Positions 9,568 through 20,869 of a DNA stretch of 64,000 bases are shown here, in pieces (the stretch's first letter is position 1; every line of letters starts with the position of its first letter). The stretch covers positions 11,061,606 to 11,125,605 of the forward strand of contig OX463859.1 of the NCBI GenBank assembly GCA_949825065.1, in the 5' to 3' direction. Source of the DNA: Odontocerum albicorne (taxonomy: Eukaryota > Arthropoda > Insecta > Trichoptera > Odontoceridae). Below the pieces are notes generated by a model that had not been told where the DNA came from, made no database searches, and worked only from the letters and a program-made list of their open reading frames with translations. Made by a program: the position numbers and the translations under genes.

Positions 9568-9632
9568 TTGTATACGAGTTGTCGTCATTGTTGGGCACCG
9601 CAGTTGAGGATCCCCTTGTCTATCTTGAGCTG
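9568..9632 (-). repeat. SINE-B 3' end fragment
   Basis: The reverse complement of the SINE-B terminus: GTCGTCATTGTTGGGC, then GCAGTTGAGGATCCCC. Confidence 0.55.
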
Positions 9633-10918
9633 CTCTTCTACGTCGATCATGTGATCTTCTGCCCGATCCTGGATGCGCACCCGCAGATGTCACTGACATG
9701 TGGATCCTGCTGAGTCGCCTGGCAATGTTGACGCATGTTCACATTCCGCTGGCTGTATCTCATACGTCTAGCCGTTGAGACGCCTCCATCCTCCATTGTC
9801 CTGAGTCACCCGCTCCCAGTCCTCAGGCCCCCCACACAAAATCAGCGAATCTTGCATACTGTCTTTATAAAGTTTTCACTGCCCACCAACCCTTGTATAC
9901 GAGTACTTGCTAATTGTTACCTGATAGGGAGACGATTACCAGACGTACCTATAAACAGGTGAAGAAATAACTTCCTGTCCACATCCCAGGAATAACGCAG
10001 AAAAAACATATCAAGAATCTTCTGCAAAAAATATCCGGCTGCTTTGTATAAGCTTGTATGGAACGTTTTTTTAAAGGTGGAATTTAACTACGAAAATTCC
10101 ATTTTATTGATTCATTTATTTTTTCAAATAATGGATTGATTTATGCTTTATCGGAATTTTAAATAAACTAAAAATATTTTAAATAAACTTTAACGTGTAT
10201 TGCGGTTTAGACCCTTTTTGCATATAAACGACCGATTAAATGTTCCGAATAAATTCACTTGTCGCAATAGATTCTGTTCTTTATATTCAAGCTGACAAGC
10301 GACGATTAGCGAAACGATAAACTGTTCTACATCCTTGCATCACTACCGTATATCACTAGTTCAAAGGAGAATTTCACCTTTAATCTAAGATTTATATTTT
10401 TAATAGTCGATGACAGCATTAGTATTCATTCCGTTAATTCGTATAAGTTGCGAATATCATCACTTGAAATCTTTATTTGCGGATTCCTATTATTTCCGCT
10501 GACGTTTATTATATAGTTAGTGCCAAAAATGTGAAAACAACAGCATTGGGTGATAATTGTATGAATTTAGGACGATATTGTTTATTATGCTCTTTAAAAT
10601 TAATTGAATTAAATATTTACATATATATTATCACGCCGTTCCCTTTCGAGGTAAACAGATAAGACAGTGCACCAAACTTGAAAAAAAAAAGATTATCTAA
10701 ATATCTATAAAAATATGAATTATGTAAAATTAAAAACGGAGTAGTATTGTTACCTTCCGAAAATAAGACGGGTGTACAAGATGTATAAGAAATAGAAGAC
10801 GGTGTATGATTAACAGTATATATGTGGAAGAGGCAACAGCATTATGCATGGATTAAAAATTGAAGAGATTCATCTTATCTGTCTACTCCAAAAAGGGCAC
10901 GACTTGAAGGTATGTATA
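9633..10918. other. Unassigned; GC-richer block at 9640-9890
   Basis: The first 250 bp are GC-richer than average and may be an unrecognised element or decayed exon. No convincing frame was found. The remainder is AT-rich with no feature. Confidence 0.4.
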
Positions 10919-11142
10919 TTTTGTATTTTATTACACTTTCGTTGTATCCAGTACAATCTGGCTGCTATATTGTCATATAGCAATCTCTTCTAACGAATCA
11001 AAAATATGTTAGAGAGGTCTGAAGTGAAAAGCAGATAGGAACTCTTTTTAAAATACGAGTATATTAGTTTCCAATGAGAATCTGTAGTTACCTTGTTGAG
11101 AGACGGACATTTTACCAACTAGGACACGTACTCGTAGGTCAT
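10919..11142 (-). repeat. SINE-A, near full length, with TACTCGTA in its head
   Basis: Runs on the minus strand from the decayed head (11142) to the TTGTATCCAGTACAAT and TATTACACTTTCGTTG 3' end. The head reads GGACACG-TACTCGTA-GG where other copies have GGCCACG-GA-GG. A second TACGAGTA lies at 11054-11061 inside the body. Confidence 0.8.
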
Positions 11143-11415
11143 CCACGCCCAGTCTTGAAAGATCTAAGCCGTGCGTTTCGATGGCAAAGGCACATAAGTT
11201 TTTAAGATATTGACAGGTTCACTTCTGCAAATGCCTTTTGTCTGGTAGACTTACACAGAAAGCAACTTATTAATTATTATTACAAACATATATGCAAAAA
11301 AGATGCAAAGTTTTTTTGAAATATTTAAGGAATCATGAGGTCGCTTTGTATCAGTTTGATTTGTATGGTATGAAAAAAAAATAAAGCAGATTAATAGATG
11401 AAATTGTTACGTATT

Positions 11416-11602
11416 ATTTATTGTATAAAATTTTCACTGTACACAGTACAACCTAGTGGGTTTATTATCATTATGCGATCTCTTCCAATCTACAAGAAGT
11501 GTGTTAAAGAAGCCTTAAGTGTACATCAATAAAAAAAGGGTACCAAGAGGAATAAAACCCACCACCCCCAGGTCGGAAGACAGGCTCTATACCAACTAGC
11601 TT
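11416..11602 (-). repeat. SINE-A copy
   Basis: The ACAGTACAACCTAGTGGGTT tail, CTCTTCCAATCTAC middle and TTGGTATAGAGCC head remnant are in minus-strand order. Confidence 0.7.
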
Positions 11603-12379
11603 GAAATTTGAACAAATACTAGGTTGAGATATGCATATTTTAAATTAACGAAACATAAAATTTGTGTGTTGGATAATTTTTAAATATGTATATCCAATTA
11701 TTGATACAAATGATTAAGACTGTATATAAAATTACTTTAAATATGGTTTGAATGCAAAACTTGTCTGAAAATGGAAATCAAATCCAGGACGCCCGCTTGC
11801 TGAGCAAGGATGCTAATAATATGATCACTGGCGTCAACTTTATACGAAAATATGATGCAATTACTCAAAATATTATTTTCGTAACATTATACCTTCTACT
11901 TTCACCACTGTTCAAAAATATAACTCGACGATATAAATATTTCACATTTTATTGCTTTGTTTTAAAAGAAATAATGTAAGTTCCAATAAAAATGTCCGTA
12001 TACCGCGCGCATGAAAATATATAATGAAAATATTTCACGTGGTATTTGACAACGGCGACACTGTAACGGCATTGTAAAATGTCCAATTTTCCGGTTGACA
12101 AACGAGGAATGTGAGAGTTTAAAAACTAAAATAAATATTATAAAGACGCGTCCCTCGACGTTGCGCCACTGGCGCGTGACAAATCTTTATGATACTTTTC
12201 AATATAAAAATTCTTTATCAATTGGACGCATAATGAACTTAAAAAAACCATCCGACATTCTTCTCCTTGTACTTCCCCCACTACTTCGTGGTCATCTTAT
12301 TGTCATTTCAATGTGGCGTTAGCAAAATAAAATAAACTTATTGTTTTCTTTTCATGTCCTAAATAATATCAAAAATACA
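11603..12379. other. Unassigned
   Basis: No family recognised. Short GC-rich motif at about 12147-12180. Confidence 0.35.
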
Positions 12380-12545
12380 ACTTATATAGCGCCGTTAAGA
12401 GAGCAAACTCTGTTCAGGGGACATTAACTAAGGATTCAAATGCATTATCATTGATAGATTAAAAATATTACAAAATAAATACCTATATATACACACACAC
12501 ATATAAGTTGAGTGTGAGGATAGGAAGGTAGTGGCTGAACCATTA
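12380..12545 (-). repeat. LINE-F 3' end
   Basis: The reverse complement gives TTTTTAATCTATCAATGATA, GAGTTTGCTCTCTTAACGGC and GCTATATAAGTTGT. The same blocks in the same order end the copies at 18.1 and 51.1 kb, which run into TTATTATTATT. The poly-TTA ending suggests the 3' UTR of a non-LTR element. Confidence 0.6.
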
Positions 12546-13130
12546 AATAAGGTACGAATAAAAAAAACGACTCTTACTTAGCCCGTTAAGATCCCAGGAC
12601 GGTCGAAACCGTTTTCAATGACACGTCCACCCAAGCTAAGGTCATCTTTACACATTTTCGGTTCGTCAAGCTTGCCTAGTATTTTTATTTCTGAAATTAT
12701 TATTTTATTTGAGCTATGAGCGACCCATAACAACATTTTTCAATCTAAGAATATCACCCCTTTTACCTAAAAACTAATATTTTTTTCTTCATACAAACGC
12801 ATCGGTGTTGCTAGCTGGGAGTGTTGCAGCATCGAATCAATCCAGGAGTTGACAGAATAAGAGGGTTCCTTATAAATTGACAAATTAATTAAAACTGCAA
12901 GTTTGATTCAGTGCTGCTTTTTTTTTGAAACGGTAGTGTAAATAAAATATGATCTCTAATCGCTAATTAATCAATTAAAAATATTTTCAACATAATTTTA
13001 ATCTCCAAACCACTGAAGACCACCTTCAATCGTCGCCTATGATAAAATAGTGAGGACAGTTTTTTCTATGTTGTATTTATGTATTATATTTTTTAATAAA
13101 AAAAATGGGCTTGAGGGTATGTTAGACAAC
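12546..13130. other. Unassigned
   Basis: A moderately GC-rich 90 bp at 12590-12680; otherwise AT-rich. Nothing recognised. Confidence 0.35.
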
Positions 13131-13330
13131 GTCCGTGGCCTAGTTGGTAAGACGCTTGTTTCCTAATTCAAGGGTTGCGCGTTCGATTCCCGTTAGACCC
13201 CAGTTTTTTTTAATGATTGCCGTATGGTTTTCACACAAGCCTCTATAATATTTCGTGGTTGGTTGGAAGAGATTTCAATAAGCATTCCAAATTATACTGT
13301 GTACAACAAAAGTGTTATACAATACTGCCT
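13131..13330 (+). repeat. SINE-A, full length
   Basis: A good reference copy. The head reads CCGTGGCCTAGTTGGTAAGA (A-box) and GTTCGATTCCCG (B-box), followed by CCCCAG, GGTTGGTTGGAAGAGATT and ACAACAAAAGTGTTATACAA at the 3' end. Confidence 0.85.
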
Positions 13331-14683
13331 TACAGATTTTCGGTAATATAAGTCCGTCCAAGTCATAGCGGTACCATTTTAACCCAAATGTATATTATCC
13401 TGTGTAGGTGTGTGAAATATATTTTATTAAAAATGTGTTTCAAATTGTTTGGGTAGCAATGCGATAGTCACTCCTAAGGTAGTCTATGAGGTATGAAATG
13501 ACATAATTGTTTACTAAAAAAAATCAACCAATCATGGTTTGTCAACTAACCTATTTGATACGCATGAGAAATTCAAATTTTCATTAATTTGTTTTTATTA
13601 GACAATTGAAATCGTTTTTGGGATTATTTACTCGCTGGGTATTGTATTTAGAGTTGGTTTTTGTTGTTTGTTTATGTTTTTTTTTGTATTTACGATAACA
13701 ACTTTATTGAGTGCATCCGGTTTAAATTGGGGTTTAAAATACAAAGAAATTATTTATTTTTTTATTTTTTACAGTTTCCTTTGCAAACGTAAATCAAGCG
13801 ACCAATTAATGGCCAAGCGAAAACTTATTCTTCCCCTAAAACTGAGATAGTATATATGTTAATAGTGTGCCCTTTCCCGATAATATTATTCCGTTAAGTA
13901 ATAATTCACATTTTACATTGTTACTTATCATAAAGTTCTGTCATAAACATTAAATCAATAATGTAGTCTTGATACCATAGTGATACATATTTCAGAACTA
14001 GTTTTAAAAAAGGTTGACGATCCCAAGTTAAAAAAATAAATGCATAAAAACGATTGTTGCTAATAATGAAGCCGGTGTTGTTTTTTTACCACCCGTCAAA
14101 TTGAATGCCCGCCTTCTATTTGTAAAATCTCGGCTCGATTAAACGACAATTTTGACACTTGTAGATGTTACACTCGGTTCATTTTCCAACCGGATGCCTT
14201 TCTTTGACGGGACCAATCGCATTTACCGACTGACTGATTTAATTAAATCTAACAATGATATATTTTCTTTTGCCCCTATTATTTTGCCAAGGACTGTATA
14301 GTTCATTGTGACGCGGTATATTTTTGAACTTGTGTTTAATTTGAAAGTTAAAAAAAAACTAAATAAATAAACATAAAAATTTAAAAAAGGGTAGGTATGT
14401 TTTTAGGCTGTCTCGACAAGTTTTTGATTCGTAGTTTGTGCAAATGGAAAACAATTTTAATTGATTTTGTGAGAAGAGTTTTTTGTTGAATTAAGTACCA
14501 TGTTTTGTAAATTCTTGGACATATTTTATTTATAACGTTGCCATCTTTAATCTTATGATGAGCGTATTATCACAACAGTCGGAAGTCTTAAATTCAATTT
14601 TCGACGTATCATTAATTTAAACAGGCGTTTTCTACTGTATATTTTAAACCATAACACGATAATAATTTCTATTGTCCTGTGAT
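13331..14683. other. Unassigned
   Basis: AT-rich, with a slightly GC-richer part at 14080-14230. No repeat copy or protein recognised. Confidence 0.35.
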
Positions 14684-14868
14684 TTTACTGCATACAATGT
14701 AACCTGGCAGGTTTACTACCATGTGGCAATTAAACCAACCAGAAAGATGTTAAAGATGTATGAAGTGAAAATCAGACTAATACTCTGTTAGAAAATGGGT
14801 ACCAACGTACATCAAACTAACAACCTTCGGGTTAGAGGACAAGTGTTTTATAAACTAGTCTAGTAAAT
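14684..14868 (-). repeat. SINE-A copy
   Basis: TGCATACAATGTAACCTGGC tail, CAACCAGAAAGATGTTAAAG middle, and a decayed head near 14860. Confidence 0.75.
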
Positions 14869-15233
14869 ATTTATAACATGGACATTATTTCTAAAACACT
14901 GTTACTCACAGATTGATTACTATATAAGAGAAGCCGAGCCAATCCAAGAGTGCTTATATTTTTTTGATACCTTAAAAAATGTGTCAACTTAATAAGTTTA
15001 GAAAGTGTATTTTATAATTCATGAAAATCTATAGATCCAAAGTCTTAAAATAGCAAAGTATTAGCTGTTAGCATAAGTTGTGTCCGTTTTTTTTATTATT
15101 TAAAAATGAGCACCAAAAGTAAAACAAAATGGTAAAGATTATACGTCATTCGAAAGAAAATTTTCTGCTCTACAAGATATTGTGTTTGCTTTTACGTTAC
15201 ATTTATTATTTTATTTGATTGCAAACCTTCAAA

Positions 15234-15405
15234 ATGGAATGTCAAGTAGACGAAAATGAGCATTTTCGACACCTCCTTCTATTCGCGTTCAATCAAGGGA
15301 ATACCGCTGCCAAAGCTACTCGCGATATTTGCGAAGTGTACGGTGGAGATGCTATGAATGAAAGGACAGCTCGTTGATGGTTTTTGCGTTGTTGTTTTCA
15401 CTCAA
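15234..15405 (+). pseudogene. Mariner transposase N-terminus, left arm
   Basis: From ATG 15234 the frame reads MECQVDENEHFRHLLLFAFN, then TAAKATRDICEVYGGDAMNE and RTAR, a stop, and WF. This is the first helix-turn-helix of mariner transposases. The frame ends after about 45 codons and then departs from mariner at the arm boundary near 15390. Confidence 0.8.
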
Positions 15406-15772
15406 AACATGTGGAACCCAAGCGCCAAACTTCTGGACTTTTCCCATTGATTTAAAAGAGCGGTATAGAGTCATGTGACTACAATTCATCTGCTCAACCA
15501 ATTCTACGGTGGTTTGAAGGGGATCTTCATGAATAATATGGTTTAAGCGGTCCTGGTCGTCCGGAACGCTCCATGTCTTTCAGGTCGAAATCGTCGTTAC
15601 CGTCGTTAACGTTACCGTCTTTGAAACGCAAAAACCATCGACAAGCTGTCCTTTTATTCATAGCATCTCCACCCTACGCTTCGCAAATATCGCGAGCAGC
15701 TTTATTCCCTCGATTGAACGCGAACAGAAGGAGGTGTCGAAAATGCTCACTTTCGTCAACTTGACATTCCAT
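15390..15772 (-). pseudogene. Mariner transposase N-terminal half, right arm and spacer
   Basis: The minus strand from ATG 15772 gives MECQVDESEHFRHLLLFAFN with the same HTH, then a SGRPGPLK linker block. After a frameshift it reads TTVELVEQMNCSHMTLYRSF and KSMGKVQKFGAWVPHVLSEN, the second HTH and the WVPH block that precedes the catalytic domain. It breaks off at 15390, where the inverted copy of the 5' end begins. No catalytic Asp is present. Confidence 0.8.
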
Positions 15773-15861
15773 TTTGAAGGCTTGTAATCAAATAAAATAA
15801 TATATGTAGCGTAAAAGCAAACACAATATCTTGTAGAACAGAAAATATTCTTTCGAATGAC

Positions 15862-16560
15862 TTACTGAGGACATATAAAATGAAAAAATAAGTCGATATT
15901 TCTTTCCGATTTTCGATTATACTATACCCCGTTGTATACTCTCATCAACTCGATAAACAGTGACACTCTCAATTACATATGTATATATCTCGTAAATCGA
16001 ACCTCCCGCACTTTATCACTTCAGACAGACCAAAAAAACTCATCTCACAATATGCCGCACATAATCATCGAAAACACACCACACTCAATAATTCACACAA
16101 ACCCTTGCTACAAGTAATTCCTCTTGTAAGCCCGAGTATTCAAACTCATGTCGCAGGAACAACCACACTCCGGTCGACTGACAATTTTTTTGCCTTGAAA
16201 TATTAATAATACAGTTTTATATGTTTATTAGAAACATAAAAAATAGGCATAAACGAAGAAAAAAACACGAACAGTACAAATAAAATCAACTCATCATAAA
16301 TCACGGTATGTGACATATTAGATGAGGAAATTGGAAAAGACGGACAGTAAAAAGAAGATATTAAATATATTTTTTTAATATTTCAAATTAACGAAATGAT
16401 CGCACTTCGGAGCGGAGGACTGAGAGACAATAGAAAGATAAAATGATAATCAAACAAGTGTTTGAGAGTGAATTCACAAGCAATCGAACCCTAGTGACAA
16501 GACAACTAAGCAAGCACGCTAACAAGCAGAAAACTAGCGCTGACACCTTAACTTGACTAC
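15862..16560 (-). repeat. SINE-G, 5' and middle parts
   Basis: Long minus-strand match to 22.8-23.4 kb. The tRNA-like head is at 16470-16550 (B-box-like GGTTCGATTGC on the minus strand), then GTGAATTCACTCTCAAACA, ATATTAATAATTTCAAGGC-like sequence and TATACTCTCATCAACTCGAT. It stops at the mariner boundary within TATGTCCTCAGTAAG, so the 3' third is missing. Confidence 0.7.
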
Positions 16561-17535
16561 ACTAATTTAGTATAAAGTAAAAAGAAAGATTTTTCAAATT
16601 AATATCTACAAATTAAAATTGCAATCAATCCTCAATTTTTTTTTCTGGTTCAACCCTTTCTTGGCTACCGACAAATTGTCTCACTAATTACCCCTACAAT
16701 CTTTATTCAATTCTCTTAATGTTAATTATCATTATTTTTAATTTAGGGTTTGGGGGATGGAATGATGTTTTACATAATTAGCTAATTTTTAAAACACGTT
16801 CTTTGTTAATTTATTTTCAGGTTTAATTAATCAAACTTTTTTAGAGGAAAGGGTGTTGTTTTTTTTTTGTTGACGTCTAACGGGTTAGTTTTACCATACT
16901 TAGTTATACGAGTCGATTATTTTTAGGATATTAGTCAGCCAGGTCATTTGAATATTTTTTTCTTACCAGGTTAGCCTTAATATTGAGTTATTAATCTTGT
17001 TGTAATGTTTTATAATTGAACTAGGAAGTAATTAATATTGAATTTACGTTAACAAGGAAAAAATATCGTCGTTTTTAATGTGCCTTGTGTTCCTAAAACG
17101 ATAATTCTTATATTGTTATTTGTAATCTTGACTTTTTTATTATTTTTCAAATAAGATTTCATAAAAAAAAAAGCTGTCATTACAAAAACATGAACAACGA
17201 TTAATTATTTTAAGGAAAAATAATGTATACATTTTAACAAGAATTTTTTTACAGAATTTTGAATTTTATAGAAAATATAACGTCCCGTAGTATCAGTTTG
17301 TGTGGAACGTAGAATGATTAAAACGGTATTTTTTTCACATCTACGCTTACACTCCACATGCAACCAAATACGTTACTATCACATATCGGAATATCTACTG
17401 TATTGGACGCATGCATCACGCCTTGAAATATGTATAGAGTCTTGTATGTTGTTTTATATGTGTAGATCAATCTTTAAAACCATCTGTACCATCTCGGATA
17501 CATGGATGCAAATTATAAGTTCCCTATAGATGACA
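16561..17535. other. Unassigned AT-rich stretch
   Basis: Long T- and A-runs; no gene or repeat recognised. Confidence 0.4.
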
Positions 17536-17544
17536 TATTAAGGC

Positions 17545-17957
17545 ACTTGAAAAATATCAGCAGATATACCTCAGACAAATAATAAAGTTTTAATGGTATC
17601 GTAGAATATCAAATGATGAAATAAATACACGACTGTGTCATCAGCTCGCCAAAAATATATGTCCTTTTGGGCGAAATGACGTAAGGCAGAAGGAGGCACG
17701 GTGATCAGCGCAAAAAATACATGGACCTAATTTATGATACGCTTAAAAACATTAATACTCAGCGCAACTGGGAACAAACAGCAGTAGATAGAGCCAAATG
17801 GCCTGTAAATGTTCCTAGTTATCAGACACCTAATAGAGAAACAAGACGCAGTGAAACTGCAAGTACTGAAGCGCTTTACTCTCTAAGCAACGGGATATGT
17901 CTATTACAAATTGGCTTAAATAGTCATCTCCGGTGGCACCAACGTCTGGTATCTTGA
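17545..17957 (+). pseudogene. LINE polyprotein C-terminus with zinc-finger-like tail
   Basis: A + reading with one shift gives CLRQIIKF.WYRRISNDEIN-like sequence (about 17570-17620), then RQKEAR. From 17721 follows MDLIYDTLKNINTQRNWEQT, with VDRAKW, and at the end CLLQIGLNSHLRWHQR. The order (LR.IL.I.W.DR..N.EV, GRP-like, W...A.DR..W, C..x..GL.SH.R.H) matches non-LTR polyproteins that end in a C2H2-like finger. The first Cys pair is incomplete. The last 78 codons are still open. Confidence 0.6.
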
Positions 17958-18027
17958 TCACTTTTTATTGTGTCTTCTGTTATACTCGTCATTAATCTCG
18001 GGTCAAATCCATTTTTTTAAACTTATG

Positions 18028-18195
18028 CAGATGCGGATAAGTTTCTAATATAATACCGTAGCCACTATTTTCAAATCCTTACATTCTTCTTGTTTTTTCT
18101 TTCAGTTCATATTTTTAATCTAACAATAATAGTGGGTACCGAGTTGAAGCGTCCTTAAGGAGAGTTTGTTTTCTAAACGCCCGTATATAAATCTT
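18028..18195 (+). repeat. LINE-F 3' end
   Basis: TTTTTAATCTAACAATAATA, GAGTTTGTTTTCTAAACGCC and CGTATATAAATCTT precede a TTATTATT run. Confidence 0.6.
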
Positions 18196-18295
18196 CCTTT
18201 TTTTATTATTAACCTACAAATTGATATTTTATTGACTTCACATTTTGAGTGTTGGGGTTTATACGATATTTTGAAAAATAATGCGAAGAGTTTTT

Positions 18296-18960
18296 TTGCT
18301 AACAAAACTCCAGTACGCTCGATAGGAGCCGAATAAATACTGTAAAAATGCGTGCACTTGGAAGAATGCATGGGGTGACTTTATATGACAGAATAGGGAG
18401 AGAAGTGATAAGGGATAAATGTGAACTTAAGGTTGATGTGTAAGATGAAAAAGAACACTCTGAGGTAGTTTGGAATTTAGAACGAATGAATGTAAAAAAA
18501 ACTAAGAAAATAAATGTAACGTGCAAATGCGAGTGAGAAAAGGGCGTGAGAGATTAAGACCAAGGAAAGCATTGTTGGATTAAGTGAATGATCTTTCTTG
18601 GCCTAGTTGGTAGGACGCTTGTCTCCCACCCCGGAGGTTACGGGTTTGATTCCCGATTGAACCCAGATTGTTTTAAAAAGGATTTTAGTCTAGTTTTCAC
18701 TTAAAACTTCTTTGACATCTTTCTGGTTAGTTGGAAGATATTGCCACATGACAATAAGCCCGCCAGGTTGTACTGTATACAACGAAAGTGTAATACAATA
18801 CAATGATATTTTGAAAGAAGGAAACGTAGAAAGTCAGATAAATCGTAGGAGTTGTATGAGATATATGTATGTAGAAATTCGAAGGATGTGTGTGGGTTGA
18901 GATAAGAAAATTTGGCGTTCTGTCTTGTCTGCCTACTCCACCAGGAATATGCTTTGATAG
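18296..18960 (+). pseudogene. LINE-E C-terminal region interrupted by SINE-A
   Basis: Before the SINE (18296-18592) the frames give MRALGRMHGVTLYDRIGREV, IRDKCELKVDV and an FG..ER-like block. After it (18802-18960) they give DILKEGNVESQINRRSCMRY, then FW-like and SAYS/P-like endings. Together these form a continuous LINE-E 3' coding end with only a few stops. It is the clearest LINE-E peptide in the window. Confidence 0.75.
18593..18807 (+). repeat. SINE-A, full length, inserted in LINE-E
   Basis: TTGGCCTAGTTGGTAGGACG head, GGGTTTGATTCCCG B-box, and TGTATACAACGAAAGTGTAA tail. The hexamer AATGAT borders it at 18587-18592 and 18802-18807, a short target duplication. Confidence 0.85.
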
Positions 18961-19394
18961 TATGTATGCATGAGTACGCTCATTTTAATAATAATTTTAC
19001 ATTACAAAAAGGAGATAAATTAGTTTGCGCTTTGCACGTCGATATTAGACACGTCAGATTATGTTGAAGGAGGGGAATAAAAAACACGTATTAATCGTAT
19101 TGCTACCTGAATTATTATTAAAGTTTAATGGATAGTTGGGAAGCAGACTCGTCCAATCTCCTGGCCACTGGATTTACTTTCAATTTAGTACATCATCCTA
19201 TTTATACTGCCGCTTCCTCATATTACAGAGTGGTTACAAAATAAACAACGAATCAGAAAAAAATCACATAATAAATATTAACCTAATTTTTTTTCAAAGG
19301 TTTCTACTTTAACTATGTGAACTTAGTTTTATCCTGAATACTTGTATCAGCTTATCAGCTTGCTTGTACTTCAGAGGAAGTCTTTTCCATGCTG
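18961..19394. other. Unassigned
   Basis: Nothing recognised. Confidence 0.35.
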
Positions 19395-19600
19395 TTGAGA
19401 AGTGCATGGTCGCGCGGTAATGCACTGGACTTCTATGCAATGGAAAGTCGTCGGTTCGAACCCCGTACTGTGCTACTGGCCTCGGATTATGTTGTTATTT
19501 GTCTATAGCCCCTATCCCGAATTTGTTACGAGACCACGCCACGGATATGATAATCGAGAATAATTAAAAATTGAACCCGTGGAGCTTTCTAAAAACCAAA
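19395..19600 (+). repeat. SINE-B-related element with variant body
   Basis: The tRNA-like head GGTCGCGCGGTAATGCACTG, then GTCGGTTCGAACCCCGTACT, is that of SINE-B. The sequence after it (CTGGCCTCGGATTATG onwards) does not match the SINE-B body, so it is a variant or a second family. Confidence 0.6.
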
Positions 19601-19724
19601 GAATGCAAAAGGTTTCACCCTAATATTTTTTCCCCTTTGAATCAATAGACTACACGTACATCCGATGCAGTATGACACCAGTCTGACTTAAGTAATGTTC
19701 TCGTATAAACCGAGATCATTCCGC

Positions 19725-19764
19725 CTGACGATGGCCTCGGGCTAGGAGTTAGAAACACGTGTAA
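19725..19764 (+). ncRNA. Second hammerhead-like motif, different family
   Basis: CTGACGA is followed by a decayed stem-loop around GGCCTCGGGCTAGG and then GAAACACGTGTA. The self-complementary ACACGTGT would be a minimal stem III, as in Penelope-type hammerheads. Stem II is imperfect, so it is probably an inactive relic. Confidence 0.4.
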
Positions 19765-19789
19765 CCACTATTAATTTAAAAATGTAGAG

Positions 19790-20304
19790 TAACAAAGTAA
19801 ATTATTGTTAAATATAAACTTTTTTATTGATAAAGTTTATAATCACCTAAATAAATTAGGTTTGAAATTTGTCTTATTAAATCTCACATACGTAATTCTA
19901 CACTACACGAGATAAACGTCTGTATCACATATTCAATATTAGCTGACTCACTAGGCTATTGGCCTATTCCGAGACAGTTGACTTCCGCTCTTGCGATTTA
20001 AGAACTTTCCGTTATACTGCACTTTTCATCCAAATCCACGAATGAATTTAAATTAATCAAGTTTTTTTTTTCACCAACTAAATCAATTTATCCGTGGTAA
20101 CATATTGGTCAGAAGCATGGGTCATGACACTCAAAAACCAAATAATGTTACTTAACTTCGAAAATACTTGACCCAAAACCGGCTGCAGGAGAGTGGAAAC
20201 CAAGACTCAATTATGAAATTCTATAATTAATTAAATAACCACTTATTAACAGCGACATAAGGTCGTGAAAACCGATTTCAGTTGACACGGTCAACTAACA
20301 TCAT
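19790..20304. other. Unassigned
   Basis: AT-rich; no feature seen. Confidence 0.35.
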
Positions 20305-20470
20305 TATGCAAGCCCAACAACACGGAAGAAGGCCACTTGGCAGTTTGAAACTTTTAGATAACGTGCAACACGATCTTAGGAGACTGGGAGTAGAAGCACA
20401 CTGAGAGAAGAAAAAATATCCATAAGCTAAAACTCTAAATCAGGCTATCTCAATAGGCATTTTAAAGAGG
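20305..20470 (+). pseudogene. LINE C-terminal fragment (GRRP type)
   Basis: The + frame reads MQAQQHGRRPLGSLKLLDNV, then DLRRLGVEAH. This resembles the GRR..GRP..RW.D.V..DLRRLGV block of non-LTR polyproteins. It is short and followed by stops. Confidence 0.45.
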
Positions 20471-20491
20471 TTAGTTCTACAGCATGGAACC

Positions 20492-20822
20492 GTCGATCGT
20501 TGCTGGGCTTCGAAGTCGAGGATCTCCTCGTCATTCCAACCCCAATTTAATTGGAAAGTGAGGCTCTTCCGTGCAGTTTTTATTTTCTATATGAGTGACC
20601 CGTTACTCACCAGCAAACTCATCGGCCACACCGCTGTACTGGATCCGATGGTACACCAAGTGAGACGATCGGTGCACACCGGTATTTTTGAAAGAATAGA
20701 TATGACCGAAATGATAGGCATCATTGTATCTCCGAATACTAGGCAGATAAAATATCTGTGTCATTCGAGGAGAGTAACGCAGCGCGGGGTTCGAGCCGAT
20801 GACCTTTTGTACGGAAGTCTCC
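20492..20822 (-). repeat. SINE-B, near full length
   Basis: The minus-strand order is a head with GGTCATCGGCTCGAACCCCG, the ATTCGGAGATACAATG region, TTCGGTCATATCTATTC, ACCGGTGTGCACCGATCG, ACAGCGGTGTGGCCGATGAG and a GAGGAGATCCTCGACTTCGA end. Confidence 0.8.
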
Positions 20823-20866
20823 ACTTTTTAAGCGGTCTTTATCTCCACTTTTTAAGCGGTCTTCCT
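20819..20866. repeat. 24-bp tandem duplication
   Basis: CCACTTTTTAAGCGGTCTT occurs at 20821 and 20845. Confidence 0.85.
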
Positions 20867-20869
20867 AGC

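Larger units (their letters stand above)
15145..15861. mobile_element. Mariner fold-back (about 240-bp inverted arms)
   Basis: The arm 15145-15390 and the arm 15625-15861 are near-perfect inverted copies of the 5' end of a cecropia-type mariner, from an outer GTCATTCGAAAG through the first 50 codons. The 234-bp spacer continues the transposase of the right arm on the minus strand only. A mariner 5' half has therefore been joined to an inverted copy of its own beginning. A TA precedes the outer end on each side. Transcription across it would give a long hairpin. Confidence 0.85.
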
